Notes: generated by a model not told the origin, from the letters alone. A stretch of DNA of 64,000 nt from Winogradskyella psychrotolerans (GCF_018860545.1 NZ_JAHKPN010000014.1:1-64000); one strand, 5' to 3'. Positions 8,584 through 17,210 are shown, numbered from the stretch's first letter. Translations and numbers: made by a program.

Positions 8584-9113
8584 AAGTAGTATTATTTGGC
8601 CCTGAATCTACAGGTAAAACCACATTATCTCGCCAATTGGCGGAACATTACGATTCTGTTTGGGTGCCGGAGTATTCACGCACATATCTTCAAGATAAGT
8701 GGAATGCTGAACGCAAAATTTGTGAACCAAAAGACATACTTCCCATAGCCATTGGCCAAATGAAACTTGAAAACGAATTAGCACAAAAAACAGACTCCGT
8801 TCTCATATGTGATACTGATTTACTGGAAACTAAAGTCTATAGTGAAGCCTATTACCAAGGCACATGTGACCCTATTTTAAATACATATGCTCTAAAAAAT
8901 TCTTATAATCTCTACTTTTTAACCTATATTGACACCCCTTGGGAAGCTGACGACCTAAGAGACAAACCCAATGAACGCGAATGCATGTTTAAGGCTTTCG
9001 AATCCGCTTTAGTAACCTATAATAAACCGTACATACTTTTAAAAGGCACTAAAGAAGAGCGGCTAAACATAGCTATTAAGCACATTGATAAATTATTAAT
9101 AAATAAGACATGA
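8544..9113 (+). CDS. NadR-like P-loop kinase (AAA_28), probable vitamin-trapping kinase
   Basis: A 189-residue ATPase with Walker A GPESTGKTT (19-27), PEYSRTYL and ICDTDLLE, as in the C-terminal ribosylnicotinamide-kinase domain of NadR; the adenylyltransferase domain is absent. NadR kinases phosphorylate nicotinamide riboside to trap it after PnuC entry. Here the overlap with pnuT and the thiamine context make thiamine or a related vitamin an alternative substrate. Start ATG 8544 lies inside the transporter gene. The kinase call is firm; substrate is inference. Confidence 0.8.
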   Translation: MEEALKQQPSNCIKVVLFGPESTGKTTLSRQLAEHYDSVWVPEYSRTYLQDKWNAERKICEPKDILPIAIGQMKLENELAQKTDSVLICDTDLLETKVYSEAYYQGTCDPILNTYALKNSYNLYFLTYIDTPWEADDLRDKPNERECMFKAFESALVTYNKPYILLKGTKEERLNIAIKHIDKLLINKT

Positions 9114-10669
9114 GTTTTACTGAAAACGACATCATACAAATAGAATCTAACGACTTAACCTTAGCTAAAGTTAAAAGTCAAATTGAAATTTTTGAAACCG
9201 GAATTCCGTTTACAAATATTTCTGATGCCGCCACTTTAAATAATGGCATAATGCCTTTAAATGATTCTAGTATTGAAGAATATGTCTCTATTTTTGAAAC
9301 TAAAAAAGATGATAAATCCTTATTAAAATTTGTTCCAGCTTCAGGAGCGGCAACACGAATGTTTAAATTTCTCTTTAAATTTGTCAGTGAATATAACCCA
9401 GATGAACAATCACTCAACTCATATATTAATAAAAGTAACTTAAAGGAATTATCGTTGTTTATGGTGGGCTTAGAAAAGTTACCATTTTACAACCAGATCT
9501 TAGAGTTATTAGAATCTAATGGGATTGATTATGAAAATTTATCAAATCCAGAAAAGGTTTGGCATTTTGCTAAGGCTATGCTAGATGAAAATCAACTTAA
9601 TTTCGGGAACCAGCCTAAAGGATTACTTCCATTTCATAATTACAAGAACAACCATATAGCTACAGCATTTGAAGAACATTTATATGAGTCTGCATTGTAT
9701 GCATCTAGCAACGGAATCGCTAAACTTCACTTTACGATTTCAGAAATTTATGAAAATAAGTTTACTAAAGAGTTTAAAAACATTCAAAATCAGGTTGAAG
9801 AACATACTGGAGTAGCATTCGATATATCGTTTTCATATCAGCAACAATCCACAGATACTATCGCAGTCACATTAGAAAATAAACCCTTTAGAGAATCTAA
9901 TGGTTCGTTACTGTTCAGACCCTCTGGTCATGGTGCTTTATTAAAAAACTTAAACGCCCTAGAAGCTGATATTATATTTGTTAAAAACATTGATAATGTC
10001 GTTGTGTATAAATACAAAGAGGACGTAGCAAAATATAAAAAGGTATTAGCTGGAATCTTAATAGAATTACAAACTAAAGCTTTCGAGTATTTATACCAAT
10101 TAGATTCAAAACAAGATATTGAAGGCACTTTAATCGCTGTTGAGCAATTTTTGACGAACCATTTAAGCATCAAAATATCTGATGAGTATAAGAAATATAC
10201 AGATCATTATAAGATTGACTATTTACAAGAAAAACTAAACCGACCTATTCGCGTTTGTGGCATGGTGAAAAATGAAGGTGAACCTGGCGGAGGACCATTT
10301 TGGGTCAAAGATCATAAATCAAACCAATCACTTCAAATTGTTGAGTCGGCACAAATCAATTTAGAAGATCCTCAACAAGCCGACATTCTTAAAAATGCAA
10401 CGCACTTTAATCCTGTTGATTTAGTTTGTGGTGTTAAAAATTATAAAGGTGAAAAATTCGATTTGGAAAACTACGTAGATCACAATGCTGCTTTTATAAC
10501 CGAGAAAACTAAAAACGGTAAAGATTTAAAAGCCTTAGAATTGCCAGGCCTTTGGAACGGAAGTATGGCAAATTGGAACACCATTTTTGTTGAAGTTCCA
10601 ATCATTACGTTCAACCCTGTAAAAACCGTAAACGATTTATTAAAATCACCACATCAAATTAAAGGATAG
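9110..10669 (+). CDS. DUF4301 family protein
   Basis: A 519-residue cytosolic protein without signal peptide or membrane segments. Conserved-looking blocks are KFVPASGAATRMFKFLF near residue 75, LLPFHNY, RVCGMVKNEGEPGGGPFWVKD (about 380-400) and the C-terminal NWNTIFVEVPIITFNPVKTVNDLL. The PASGAATRM block resembles a phosphate- or sugar-nucleotide-binding loop of nucleotidyltransferases, but the function of DUF4301 is not established. It overlaps the kinase gene by 4 bp and ArfB by 1 bp, so it belongs to the same operon. Confidence 0.85.
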   Translation: MSFTENDIIQIESNDLTLAKVKSQIEIFETGIPFTNISDAATLNNGIMPLNDSSIEEYVSIFETKKDDKSLLKFVPASGAATRMFKFLFKFVSEYNPDEQSLNSYINKSNLKELSLFMVGLEKLPFYNQILELLESNGIDYENLSNPEKVWHFAKAMLDENQLNFGNQPKGLLPFHNYKNNHIATAFEEHLYESALYASSNGIAKLHFTISEIYENKFTKEFKNIQNQVEEHTGVAFDISFSYQQQSTDTIAVTLENKPFRESNGSLLFRPSGHGALLKNLNALEADIIFVKNIDNVVVYKYKEDVAKYKKVLAGILIELQTKAFEYLYQLDSKQDIEGTLIAVEQFLTNHLSIKISDEYKKYTDHYKIDYLQEKLNRPIRVCGMVKNEGEPGGGPFWVKDHKSNQSLQIVESAQINLEDPQQADILKNATHFNPVDLVCGVKNYKGEKFDLENYVDHNAAFITEKTKNGKDLKALELPGLWNGSMANWNTIFVEVPIITFNPVKTVNDLLKSPHQIKG

Positions 10670-11073
10670 TGGATGCAACTTTACTTAAATCTGAATTAAC
10701 CTATAAATACGTCCGAAGTTCGGGAAGTGGAGGACAACATGTCAATAAGGTATCTTCAAAAGCCGAATTATATTTTGATCTTCAAAACTCATCTGTTTTT
10801 AATGACGACGAAAAACAAAAGCTTACCGAGTTTTTCAACAATCGCTTAACAAAAGATGGCATTTTAATTTTAGCCAGTGACGAAAGTCGAAGCCAATTTA
10901 GAAATAAAGCTTTGGTAACTCAACGGTTTTTAGAATTAATTCAAGAAGGTTTAAAGGAAGATAAAAAACGTATTGCAACTAGAATTCCAAGAGCAGTAAA
11001 GCGAAAACGTTTAAAAACGAAACGCATGAATGCTGATAAAAAAGCAAATCGGAAACCACCAACACTTGATTAG
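10669..11073 (+). CDS. arfB: Alternative ribosome-rescue factor / peptidyl-tRNA hydrolase ArfB
   Basis: A 134-residue release-factor-like protein with GGQ at residues 21-23 in RSSGSGGQHVNKVSSKAEL and a strongly basic C-terminal tail (about 105-130), the two features of ArfB (YaeJ), which enters the empty mRNA channel of stalled ribosomes and hydrolyses the peptidyl-tRNA. It uses GTG as start; the stop TAG of DUF4301 overlaps it (TAGTG). The nearby ATG at 10673 is out of frame. It is the last gene of the run that starts with the PPTase. Confidence 0.93.
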   Translation: MDATLLKSELTYKYVRSSGSGGQHVNKVSSKAELYFDLQNSSVFNDDEKQKLTEFFNNRLTKDGILILASDESRSQFRNKALVTQRFLELIQEGLKEDKKRIATRIPRAVKRKRLKTKRMNADKKANRKPPTLD

Positions 11074-11080
11074 CCATTTC

Positions 11081-11191
11081 CGTCACTTCGAGTGATTCTA
11101 AAGCATGAAGAATTGTATCGAGAAGCCTAAATATAATTTCAACAAGTTCTCAATACAAAATTCTAAAAAAAGAATTTCACTCAAACTGACG
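11081..11191. repeat. REP-like nested inverted repeat element
   Basis: Outer arms CGTCACTTCGAGTGATTCT (11081-11099) and AGAATTTCACTCAAACTGACG-like (11171-11191), inner arms GAATTGTATCGAGAA (from 11110) and TTCTCAATACAAAATTC (11147-11163). It is the same family as 4173-4309. It occupies the gap after arfB and ahead of the riboswitch promoter and may end the arfB transcript. Confidence 0.55.
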
Positions 11192-11249
11192 TCATTACTT
11201 CAATTTAAAAAAAATCCAAATTCATAATTCGTAATTCTAAAATCCTTTA

Positions 11250-11257
11250 TATCTTTG
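11250..11257 (+). promoter_or_regulatory. Promoter -7 element of the TPP-riboswitch transcript
   Basis: TATCTTTG is an exact match to the Bacteroidota -7 consensus TAnnTTTG and is placed about 5-10 nt before the first paired bases of the riboswitch, as expected. Confidence 0.6.
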
Positions 11258-11265
11258 CCGCGTTC

Positions 11266-11350
11266 TCAATAAAGGGGTGCCTATTATCGGCTGAGATCAT
11301 ACCCATTGAACCTAGAACAGGTAATGCTGTTTAGGAATAGAGCGTAAAGA
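11266..11350 (+). promoter_or_regulatory. TPP riboswitch (THI element)
   Basis: The conserved core is readable in order: GGGGTGCC (11274-11281), GGCTGAGA (11289-11296), ACCC (11301-11304), TGAACCT (11307-11313) and ACAGGTAATGCTG (11317-11329). These are the pyrimidine- and pyrophosphate-sensing segments of the thiamine pyrophosphate aptamer. It leads a TonB-dependent receptor gene about 200 nt downstream. GCGTTC at 11260-11265, ahead of the aptamer, can pair with GAACGC at 11375-11380, a possible switching helix. TPP binding would lower receptor expression. Confidence 0.95.
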
Positions 11351-11556
11351 AAATGTCTTATAGATATTTTTGGCGAACGCAATAATTATCAATGTTTGTT
11401 TTTCTACTTCTGAGTTATATCTTGTATTAATATACAACCTATAAATTCAAACAGGAAATCGACATTTTTAAATTTTGCAGTTGCTGGTAGCTCAAAAATT
11501 TAATTATTAACCAAGAATAATGACCTCTTTTTATTCGATTATAAGACTATAGTCGT
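11351..11556 (+). promoter_or_regulatory. Long 5' untranslated region between riboswitch and receptor gene
   Basis: About 200 bp without an open frame, transcribed as leader of the receptor gene. It contains GAACGC (11375-11380), complementary to GCGTTC before the aptamer, and is otherwise A/T-rich. I see no clear terminator with T-tract, so control may be at translation or through a structure I cannot resolve by eye. Confidence 0.4.
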
Positions 11557-13773
11557 ATGAAAATTTTATTCAACAATCTCTCAAAAAAACGTAGGCAGAG
11601 ATTAACATTATCCATTTTTTTATTAAGTCTCTGTTCAGCATTTGGACAAGAAAAACAACAAGACTCCACAAAAGTTGAAAAGCTAGACGAAGTTCTAGTT
11701 AAAGCCGTTAGAGTCGATGCAAAGTCACCAATTACACACTCTAACGTTACCAAAGAAGCATTGGCAAAGCGTAATTTAGGACAAGACATTCCGATGTTAC
11801 TTAACTTTCTACCGTCAGTTGTAACGACAACCGATGCTGGTGCAGGAGTCGGTTACACCGGCATTAGAGTGAGAGGAGTTAGCTCACAATCTACTAATAT
11901 TACCATCAACGGAATCCCTTATAATGATGCGGAATCTTTAGGGACGTTCTGGGTTAATTTAGGCGATTTTGCGTCCTCAACAGAAAGTTTACAATTACAA
12001 CGTGGTGTTGGGACTTCAACCAATGGATCTGGTGCTTTTGGTGCGAGTATTAATGTATTAACAGATGCCGTTTCTAAAGAAGCTTCTGGAGAAATTGCTA
12101 ATTCATTTGGAAGTTATAATACGAGAAAACATACGGTAAAATTTAGCACGGGTTTAATTAATGACCATATAGAAATTGCTGGTCGTCTCTCTAATATTGC
12201 TTCAGATGGTTATATTGATCGTGCTTCAGCAGATTTAAAATCTTACTTTTTACAAGGGTCTTATGTGGATGATAACACGTTAATTAAAGCGATCACTTTT
12301 GGAGGCAAAGAAGTCACATATCAAGCTTGGAATGGCCTAGAAGATTTAGACAAATTAGAAAACGACCGTACCTATAATACAGCTGGAGAGTACACCGATA
12401 ACAACGGAGACACTCAATTTTATGATAACGAAGTTGACAATTACAGTCAAGATCATTACCAATTACATTGGAATCAACGCTACAACAATCAATGGTCTAC
12501 TACAGTGGGTGTAAACTACACTTATGGTCGTGGTTATTTTGAACAATACAAAGACGATGAAGATTTTGGTGATTACGGTTTGGAGCCTTTAAACTTTAAT
12601 GGTGAAACAATTGATGAAACTGATTTAATTAGAAGACGTTGGTTAGATAACGATTTTTATGTGTTTAACGCAAACGCAAATTATAAAAATGATAATCTAA
12701 ATTTAATTTTCGGTGGTTCTTTTAGTCACTATAATGGTGATCATTTTGGTGAAATCATTTGGGCTGAATTTGCAAGTCAAACTGAAATTAGGGACCGTTA
12801 TTATGATGGTAATAGCACAAAAAATGACCTATCTATTTTTACCAAAGCCAATTACAGACTCAACGAAAAAATCAGTTTGTTTGGAGATTTACAAATAAGA
12901 AATGTTACTTATGAAACAACGGGAACAACGTCTGATATTGTAGAATTTGCAATAGATAAAGATTTCACCTTTTTCAACCCCAAAGCTGGAATCACCTATT
13001 CAATAAGTACAGGTAATGACCTCTACTTCTCTTACGCTAGAGCCAACAGAGAACCTAACCGAACTGATTTTGAAGTTGATCAAAGTATAAAACCAGAACA
13101 GCTTAATGATTTTGAATTAGGCTGGAGACATAAAAAAAACAATTTTAGCTTTAGCGCAAACACTTACTTTATGTTTTACAAGGATCAGTTAGTACTGACT
13201 GGAGAATCTGACGATGTAGGAAATCCTATTAGACAGAATGTAGAAAAGAGTTACCGTATTGGTTTAGAACTAGAAGCCATTGTTCCTATAACGTCTAAAT
13301 TAACGTTACAACCAAATATGACAATCAGCGCAAATAAAGTAGATGAGTTAAGCCTTTCTTTCGATGGAGAATCTCAAAACTTAAGCAATACAGACATTTC
13401 ATTTTCACCAAGTTTAGTGGCGGCTAATGCGATTGTTTTTCAACCTATTGAAAACCTTCAAATGTCATTGTTAAGCAAATTTGTTGGAGAACAGTATATG
13501 AGCAACACTGAAGCAGACTTATCTAAATTAGATAGCTTCTTTACCAATGATTTCAACATCAATTACACATTAAAAATGCAATCTGTCTTTGACGAAATTA
13601 TTTTCTCAGGTTTAGTTAATAATATATTTAATGTAAAATATGTTTCTAATGGTTATTATTACACTTATGATGATACTTGGTCAAGTTCAACTACGGTAAC
13701 AACCATTGAAGGAGCTGGTTTTTATCCACAAGCCACAACAAACTTTTTAGTTGGTGTAACTATGAAGTTTTAA
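11557..13773 (+). CDS. TonB-dependent outer-membrane receptor, probable thiamine uptake
   Basis: The 738-residue receptor has an N-terminal signal region (about 1-30, ending AFGQEK), a plug domain with the typical IRVRGVSSQSTNITINGIPYNDAESLGTF-type segment (about 105-140) and a 22-strand beta-barrel that ends in an aromatic (VGVTMKF). It would import a scarce nutrient across the outer membrane using TonB energy. The TPP riboswitch in its leader indicates thiamine or a derivative as ligand; this is a known regulon pattern in Bacteroidota. It lacks the carboxypeptidase-like N-terminal domain seen in the receptor at 41729-44263. Its 3' end overlaps the convergent lipoprotein gene by 4 bp. Confidence 0.92.
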   Translation: MKILFNNLSKKRRQRLTLSIFLLSLCSAFGQEKQQDSTKVEKLDEVLVKAVRVDAKSPITHSNVTKEALAKRNLGQDIPMLLNFLPSVVTTTDAGAGVGYTGIRVRGVSSQSTNITINGIPYNDAESLGTFWVNLGDFASSTESLQLQRGVGTSTNGSGAFGASINVLTDAVSKEASGEIANSFGSYNTRKHTVKFSTGLINDHIEIAGRLSNIASDGYIDRASADLKSYFLQGSYVDDNTLIKAITFGGKEVTYQAWNGLEDLDKLENDRTYNTAGEYTDNNGDTQFYDNEVDNYSQDHYQLHWNQRYNNQWSTTVGVNYTYGRGYFEQYKDDEDFGDYGLEPLNFNGETIDETDLIRRRWLDNDFYVFNANANYKNDNLNLIFGGSFSHYNGDHFGEIIWAEFASQTEIRDRYYDGNSTKNDLSIFTKANYRLNEKISLFGDLQIRNVTYETTGTTSDIVEFAIDKDFTFFNPKAGITYSISTGNDLYFSYARANREPNRTDFEVDQSIKPEQLNDFELGWRHKKNNFSFSANTYFMFYKDQLVLTGESDDVGNPIRQNVEKSYRIGLELEAIVPITSKLTLQPNMTISANKVDELSLSFDGESQNLSNTDISFSPSLVAANAIVFQPIENLQMSLLSKFVGEQYMSNTEADLSKLDSFFTNDFNINYTLKMQSVFDEIIFSGLVNNIFNVKYVSNGYYYTYDDTWSSSTTVTTIEGAGFYPQATTNFLVGVTMKF

Positions 13774-14201
13774 TCACTAACATAATAAGTGTTATTTCCG
13801 GTAGCTTCAACTCTGTATGGCTTTAAAGTACAGGGTTGAGCGTTATCGTTAATAGCAGTACCAGTGAGTAAACTGTATTCATTGCCATCTCCACAACTAC
13901 AAACTGCATTTAATCCGTCTATAGTTAAAGTCGAACAAGAAGAGAGCGTATGGTTCGGATCTGCACCATCCCAAGCTAGAAGTGAATTTGAACTAGTTCT
14001 AACAAGAATAATTCCGTCATTACCATAATTTGATACTCTCACAGCATTTATAGGAAATAAAAGTTGATTAAATTGGGGGAGGTTAAGATTCACCGTCAGA
14101 TTCACTCCAACATCTAGCAGATAGTTACAATTATAGGTGGTGTCACTTTTACTACAGCCAAAAACAAGAACACAACTTAGTATTAATATTATTTTTTTCA
14201 C
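13770..14201 (-). CDS. Rieske-like-fold lipoprotein
   Basis: A 143-residue lipoprotein with a lipobox (LVFGCS, lipidated Cys about 16). The C-terminal half, CSTLTIDGLNAVCSCGDGNEYSLLTG and PCTLKPYRVEA, resembles the flavobacterial lipoproteins with a Rieske-type fold. The canonical CxH and CxxH ligands of a 2Fe-2S cluster are not visible; the Cys pattern here (C-x-C) is different, so cluster binding is doubtful. The start codon is GTG. Function unknown; membrane-anchored in the periplasm or at the outer membrane. Confidence 0.7.
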   Translation of the reverse strand: MKKIILILSCVLVFGCSKSDTTYNCNYLLDVGVNLTVNLNLPQFNQLLFPINAVRVSNYGNDGIILVRTSSNSLLAWDGADPNHTLSSCSTLTIDGLNAVCSCGDGNEYSLLTGTAINDNAQPCTLKPYRVEATGNNTYYVSD

Positions 14202-14379
14202 AGGTCTATTATTTTTTTAATAGTTTGAGATTTAGGAAATTAAAATACAAAATCAGCTAAGCCCTCGAGAACACTCGCTTTCTTTATCTAATTTCAAATG
14301 ATTAACATTTTTACTCAACTTTAAGTTCTAATTTTGATGCGCAATTTACTATTAATTCAACAATACGGTAAATATTTTA

Positions 14380-14387
14380 TATATTTG
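14380..14387 (+). promoter_or_regulatory. Probable greA promoter, -7 element
   Basis: TATATTTG matches TAnnTTTG exactly. The predicted RNA would begin near 14393 and would run at once into CTCG-tcagcg-CGAG followed by T8, a terminator-like structure, before reaching greA at 14566. Confidence 0.5.
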
Positions 14388-14479
14388 CATAGTAATCTCG
14401 TCAGCGCGAGGTTTTTTTTATGCTAACATTATAATTATAAAATAACAAACTTCTAAGAAGCACATATTATCTAAAGTTA

Positions 14480-14515
14480 TTTTTGAGCCTGTCTGTTTTC
14501 AGACAGGCTCAAAAA
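14480..14515. repeat. Perfect 16-bp inverted repeat in the greA leader
   Basis: TTTTTGAGCCTGTCTG (14480-14495) and CAGACAGGCTCAAAAA (14500-14515) with loop TTTT. It has the form of a bidirectional terminator but lies 50 bp upstream of the greA start, inside the expected leader. Confidence 0.8.
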
Positions 14516-14565
14516 TGATAAAGAATCTACTTATTAGAACGCGTTATATGTAAAACGATGAAATT

Positions 14566-15039
14566 ATGAGTAAAGTATCTTATTACACAGCTGAAGGTTT
14601 AAACAAGTTAAGAGAAGAGTTAAACCATCTAAAAGATGTAGAGCGTCCTAAGGCATCACAGGCAATTGCAGATGCCAGAGACAAAGGGGATTTAAGTGAA
14701 AATGCAGAGTACGATGCCGCGAAAGAAGCACAAGGCATGTTAGAAATGAAAATTTCTAAAATGGAAGAAATTTTATCTGGTGCACGTGTTATTGATGAGT
14801 CGCAATTAGATTTAACTAAAGCTTTAGCCTTATCAAAAGTTAAAATTAAGAACCAAATAAATGGTATGGAAATGACCTATACTTTGGTTGCAGAAAGTGA
14901 AGCCGATATTACTAATGGTAAAATCTCTGTAAATTCGCCAATTGGCAAAGGTTTATTAGGTAAGTCTGTTGGAGATGTTGCCGAAATCCAAGTGCCAAGT
15001 GGTGTTATGAAATTTGATATTTTAGAAATTTCGAGATAA
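14566..15039 (+). CDS. greA: Transcription elongation factor GreA
   Basis: The 157-residue protein has the GreA N-terminal coiled coil with the acidic tip (about residues 35-50, DARDKGDLSENAEYDAAKE), which reaches the RNA polymerase active site and stimulates cleavage of backtracked RNA, and the FKBP-like C-terminal domain with ITNGKISVNSPIGKGLLGKSVGD. Length and motifs are standard. It is followed by a terminator at 15102-15132 and then by the HIT gene. Confidence 0.97.
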   Translation: MSKVSYYTAEGLNKLREELNHLKDVERPKASQAIADARDKGDLSENAEYDAAKEAQGMLEMKISKMEEILSGARVIDESQLDLTKALALSKVKIKNQINGMEMTYTLVAESEADITNGKISVNSPIGKGLLGKSVGDVAEIQVPSGVMKFDILEISR

Positions 15040-15101
15040 TACGGTCCTGCTACTTCTACTAACCTTATTTCATCTAAGCAGGATTTCCATAGATTATTAA
15101 T

Positions 15102-15132
15102 AAAAAGATTCCTATTTCGTGGGAATCTTTTT
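15102..15132 (+). terminator. Terminator between greA and the HIT gene
   Basis: AAAAAGATTCC (15102-15112) pairs with GGAATCTTTTT (15122-15132); A-rich 5' and T-rich 3' flanks. It ends 30 bp before the HIT gene start. Confidence 0.75.
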
Positions 15133-15162
15133 ATATTTATAGAACTCAATATTTACTAAATT

Positions 15163-15552
15163 ATGGCTACACTTTTCACAAAAATAGTTTCGGGTGAAAT
15201 ACCATCGTATAAGGTCGCAGAAACTGAAGATTTCTTTGCGTTTTTAGACATTAACCCAAACTCTAAAGGCCATACACTTTGTATTCCCAAGAAAGAGGTG
15301 AATAAAATTTTTGACCTCGACGAAGCTACGTATTTAGGCTTAATGAAATTTTCACGTCGTGTTGCCATTGCATTAGAAAAAGCGGTACCCTGTGAACGTA
15401 TTGGAATGTCTGTAATTGGATTAGAAGTGCCACATGTCCATGTGCATTTAATTCCGTTGCATACTATGGAGGATGCTCGCTTTACAAACAAACAAAAGGT
15501 AACTCCTGAAGAGTTTAAAGCTTTAGCCGAAAAAATTGGGTCGTATTTATAG
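15163..15552 (+). CDS. HIT family nucleotide hydrolase/transferase
   Basis: A 129-residue histidine-triad protein with the H-x-H-x-H motif at 91, 93 and 95 in VPHVHVHLIPL. HINT-type enzymes hydrolyse adenosine phosphoramidates and similar substrates in the cytosol. The N-terminal FTKIVSGEIPSYKVAE is typical. Its 3' end overlaps the convergent zinc-ribbon membrane protein gene by 6 bp. The natural substrate is unknown. Confidence 0.95.
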   Translation: MATLFTKIVSGEIPSYKVAETEDFFAFLDINPNSKGHTLCIPKKEVNKIFDLDEATYLGLMKFSRRVAIALEKAVPCERIGMSVIGLEVPHVHVHLIPLHTMEDARFTNKQKVTPEEFKALAEKIGSYL

Positions 15553-15897
15553 TATTCCTAATGCAAACAAGACGATTGCAATCAATATCATAACACCAAA
15601 AATGACTAAACCAAAAGCTATAGGCTTTAATTTAGTTGACTTCGGTTTAGTTTTAAGGCCTCTTTTGTGATAATCTACGACACGCTCAATATCATCAGTC
15701 CAACGGATTGGAAAAATTTGTTCTTCACAGTTTAAACATAGCAGTTCGCATAAGGTTTCGTCAGTTATAGCCTTGTAAAGCTTAGTTTCAATTAGCTTTT
15801 GCTTAAATGTAAGTTCTAAACTATCGTTAGAATAGCATTCTGGACAGTTATTACCTATCCTGGCTTCCTTTAAAGTAAAAAATCGCGACGAATTCAT
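15547..15897 (-). CDS. Zinc-ribbon-like membrane protein, unknown function
   Basis: A 116-residue protein with two CxxC knuckles, CPEC (about 19-22) and CLNC (about 53-56), which can form a zinc ribbon, and one C-terminal hydrophobic segment (about 92-116, FGLVIFGVMILIAIVLFALG) that anchors it with the ribbon in the cytosol. I recognise no named family. It sits between the HIT gene (convergent) and the sensor kinase gene (same strand, about 60 bp). Confidence 0.7.
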   Translation of the reverse strand: MNSSRFFTLKEARIGNNCPECYSNDSLELTFKQKLIETKLYKAITDETLCELLCLNCEEQIFPIRWTDDIERVVDYHKRGLKTKPKSTKLKPIAFGLVIFGVMILIAIVLFALGIL

Positions 15898-15958
15898 CCG
15901 CCAAATTTAAACTAATTTTTTTAGTTTTTCAGAACTTACAAACCTCTATTTGAACAAA

Positions 15959-17113
15959 TTATACTTGTTTCAACATAATCTGTAGCGTTGTACCACTATC
16001 AATTTCAGACGTTAAGACTTTAATTTTACCATTGTGATAATCTTCTACAATTCGTTTCGCTAAAGACAGCCCAAGTCCCCAACCTCGTTTTTTAGTCGTA
16101 TAACCAGGTTCAAAAATTTTTGTAAATAAAGACTTCGGAATCCCTTTTCCAGTATCAGAGATATTAATGAATACTTTACTTTCAAGTTGTGTTAATTCTA
16201 GTTTTAAATCCCCTTTACCTTTCATAGCATCAATGGCATTTTTTACTAAGTTTTCAATAGTCCAACTAAAAAGTTGTTCATTCAAATTAACAAGAATTGC
16301 TTGTTCCGGAAGTACAATTTCAAAATTTATTAATTTAGAAGATCTTGATTTTAAATACTCATAAGATGATTTAGTAACGGCAACAATATCCATTTTTTTA
16401 AGCGTAGGTGCCGATCCTATTTTACTAAAACGTTCCGTAATCGTTTGAAGTCTGTCTACATCTTTTTCAATCTCTAAAATGTAATCTGGATTTACATTTT
16501 CAGTTTTTAAAATTTCGGTCCAACCTACAAGTGATGATAACGGAGTCCCAATTTGATGTGCGGTTTCCTTCGCCATACCTGTCCAAAGCTTATTCTGTTC
16601 AGCAATTTTTGAACTTCTATAAAAGAAATAAACCACAGCTGCAAATAGTAAAATAATAAGTAACAAGGCCAAAGGATAGTACTTCATTCTATTTAACAAT
16701 GGTGAATTTCCATAATAAATAAATTGTTTTGACCGAGTCCCCATATTTACCTCTATTGGGGAATTTTCACTTTTAAATTTAGAAACTAGGTTTTTTACTA
16801 CAAGAGAATCGAGTAATAAGGATTCGTCAATATTTCGAGAGGTATTAAGCTCCCCATTATTATCAATTACCAAAACAGGTGTACTAATTATGGTTTCAGT
16901 AATGACGTGACTCGTCACTTCATTCACCTCGTCATTGCTCTTTATAGTTCCAATGTCAGTCAACGCAACAGACCACGTTTTCATTTTAGAACGCTCTTCG
17001 GCTTTAAAATCTTGAAAAAAAGTATAGGTATTCCAAAGGATGAGAGATATAATTATAAAAGATGACGCAATAATAATCCATCGGATTACATTTCTATTTA
17101 AGCTAAAAGTCAT
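15959..17113 (-). CDS. Membrane sensor histidine kinase
   Basis: A 384-residue two-component kinase. Two membrane segments (about 11-30 and 147-166) enclose a periplasmic sensing region of ~115 residues. The dimerisation/phosphorylation site is AHQIGTPLSSL with His186; the ATPase domain follows with NLVKNAIDAM (N box), DTGKGIP (G1) and GWGLGLSLAKRI (G2). It would autophosphorylate on His186 in response to an unknown signal. No response regulator gene is adjacent, so it is an orphan in this window. It is divergent from the flavin reductase gene. Confidence 0.93.
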   Translation of the reverse strand: MTFSLNRNVIRWIIIASSFIIISLILWNTYTFFQDFKAEERSKMKTWSVALTDIGTIKSNDEVNEVTSHVITETIISTPVLVIDNNGELNTSRNIDESLLLDSLVVKNLVSKFKSENSPIEVNMGTRSKQFIYYGNSPLLNRMKYYPLALLLIILLFAAVVYFFYRSSKIAEQNKLWTGMAKETAHQIGTPLSSLVGWTEILKTENVNPDYILEIEKDVDRLQTITERFSKIGSAPTLKKMDIVAVTKSSYEYLKSRSSKLINFEIVLPEQAILVNLNEQLFSWTIENLVKNAIDAMKGKGDLKLELTQLESKVFINISDTGKGIPKSLFTKIFEPGYTTKKRGWGLGLSLAKRIVEDYHNGKIKVLTSEIDSGTTLQIMLKQV

Positions 17114-17210
17114 TAGTTAGATTTAAATCATTTTTAAATATAATGCAAAATTGTTAATATTATTGTTCTTAGTTATCTTCAAAATGCTTTCAACACCAAC
17201 TCAATATAAT

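Larger units (their letters stand above)
14202..14565. other. Divergent intergenic region upstream of greA
   Basis: This 364-bp gap contains no gene that I can support. It holds a -7 element (TATATTTG, 14380-14387), a short CTCG/CGAG hairpin with an eight-T tail right after it (about 14397-14420) and a 16-bp perfect hairpin (14480-14515) before greA. Confidence 0.6.
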
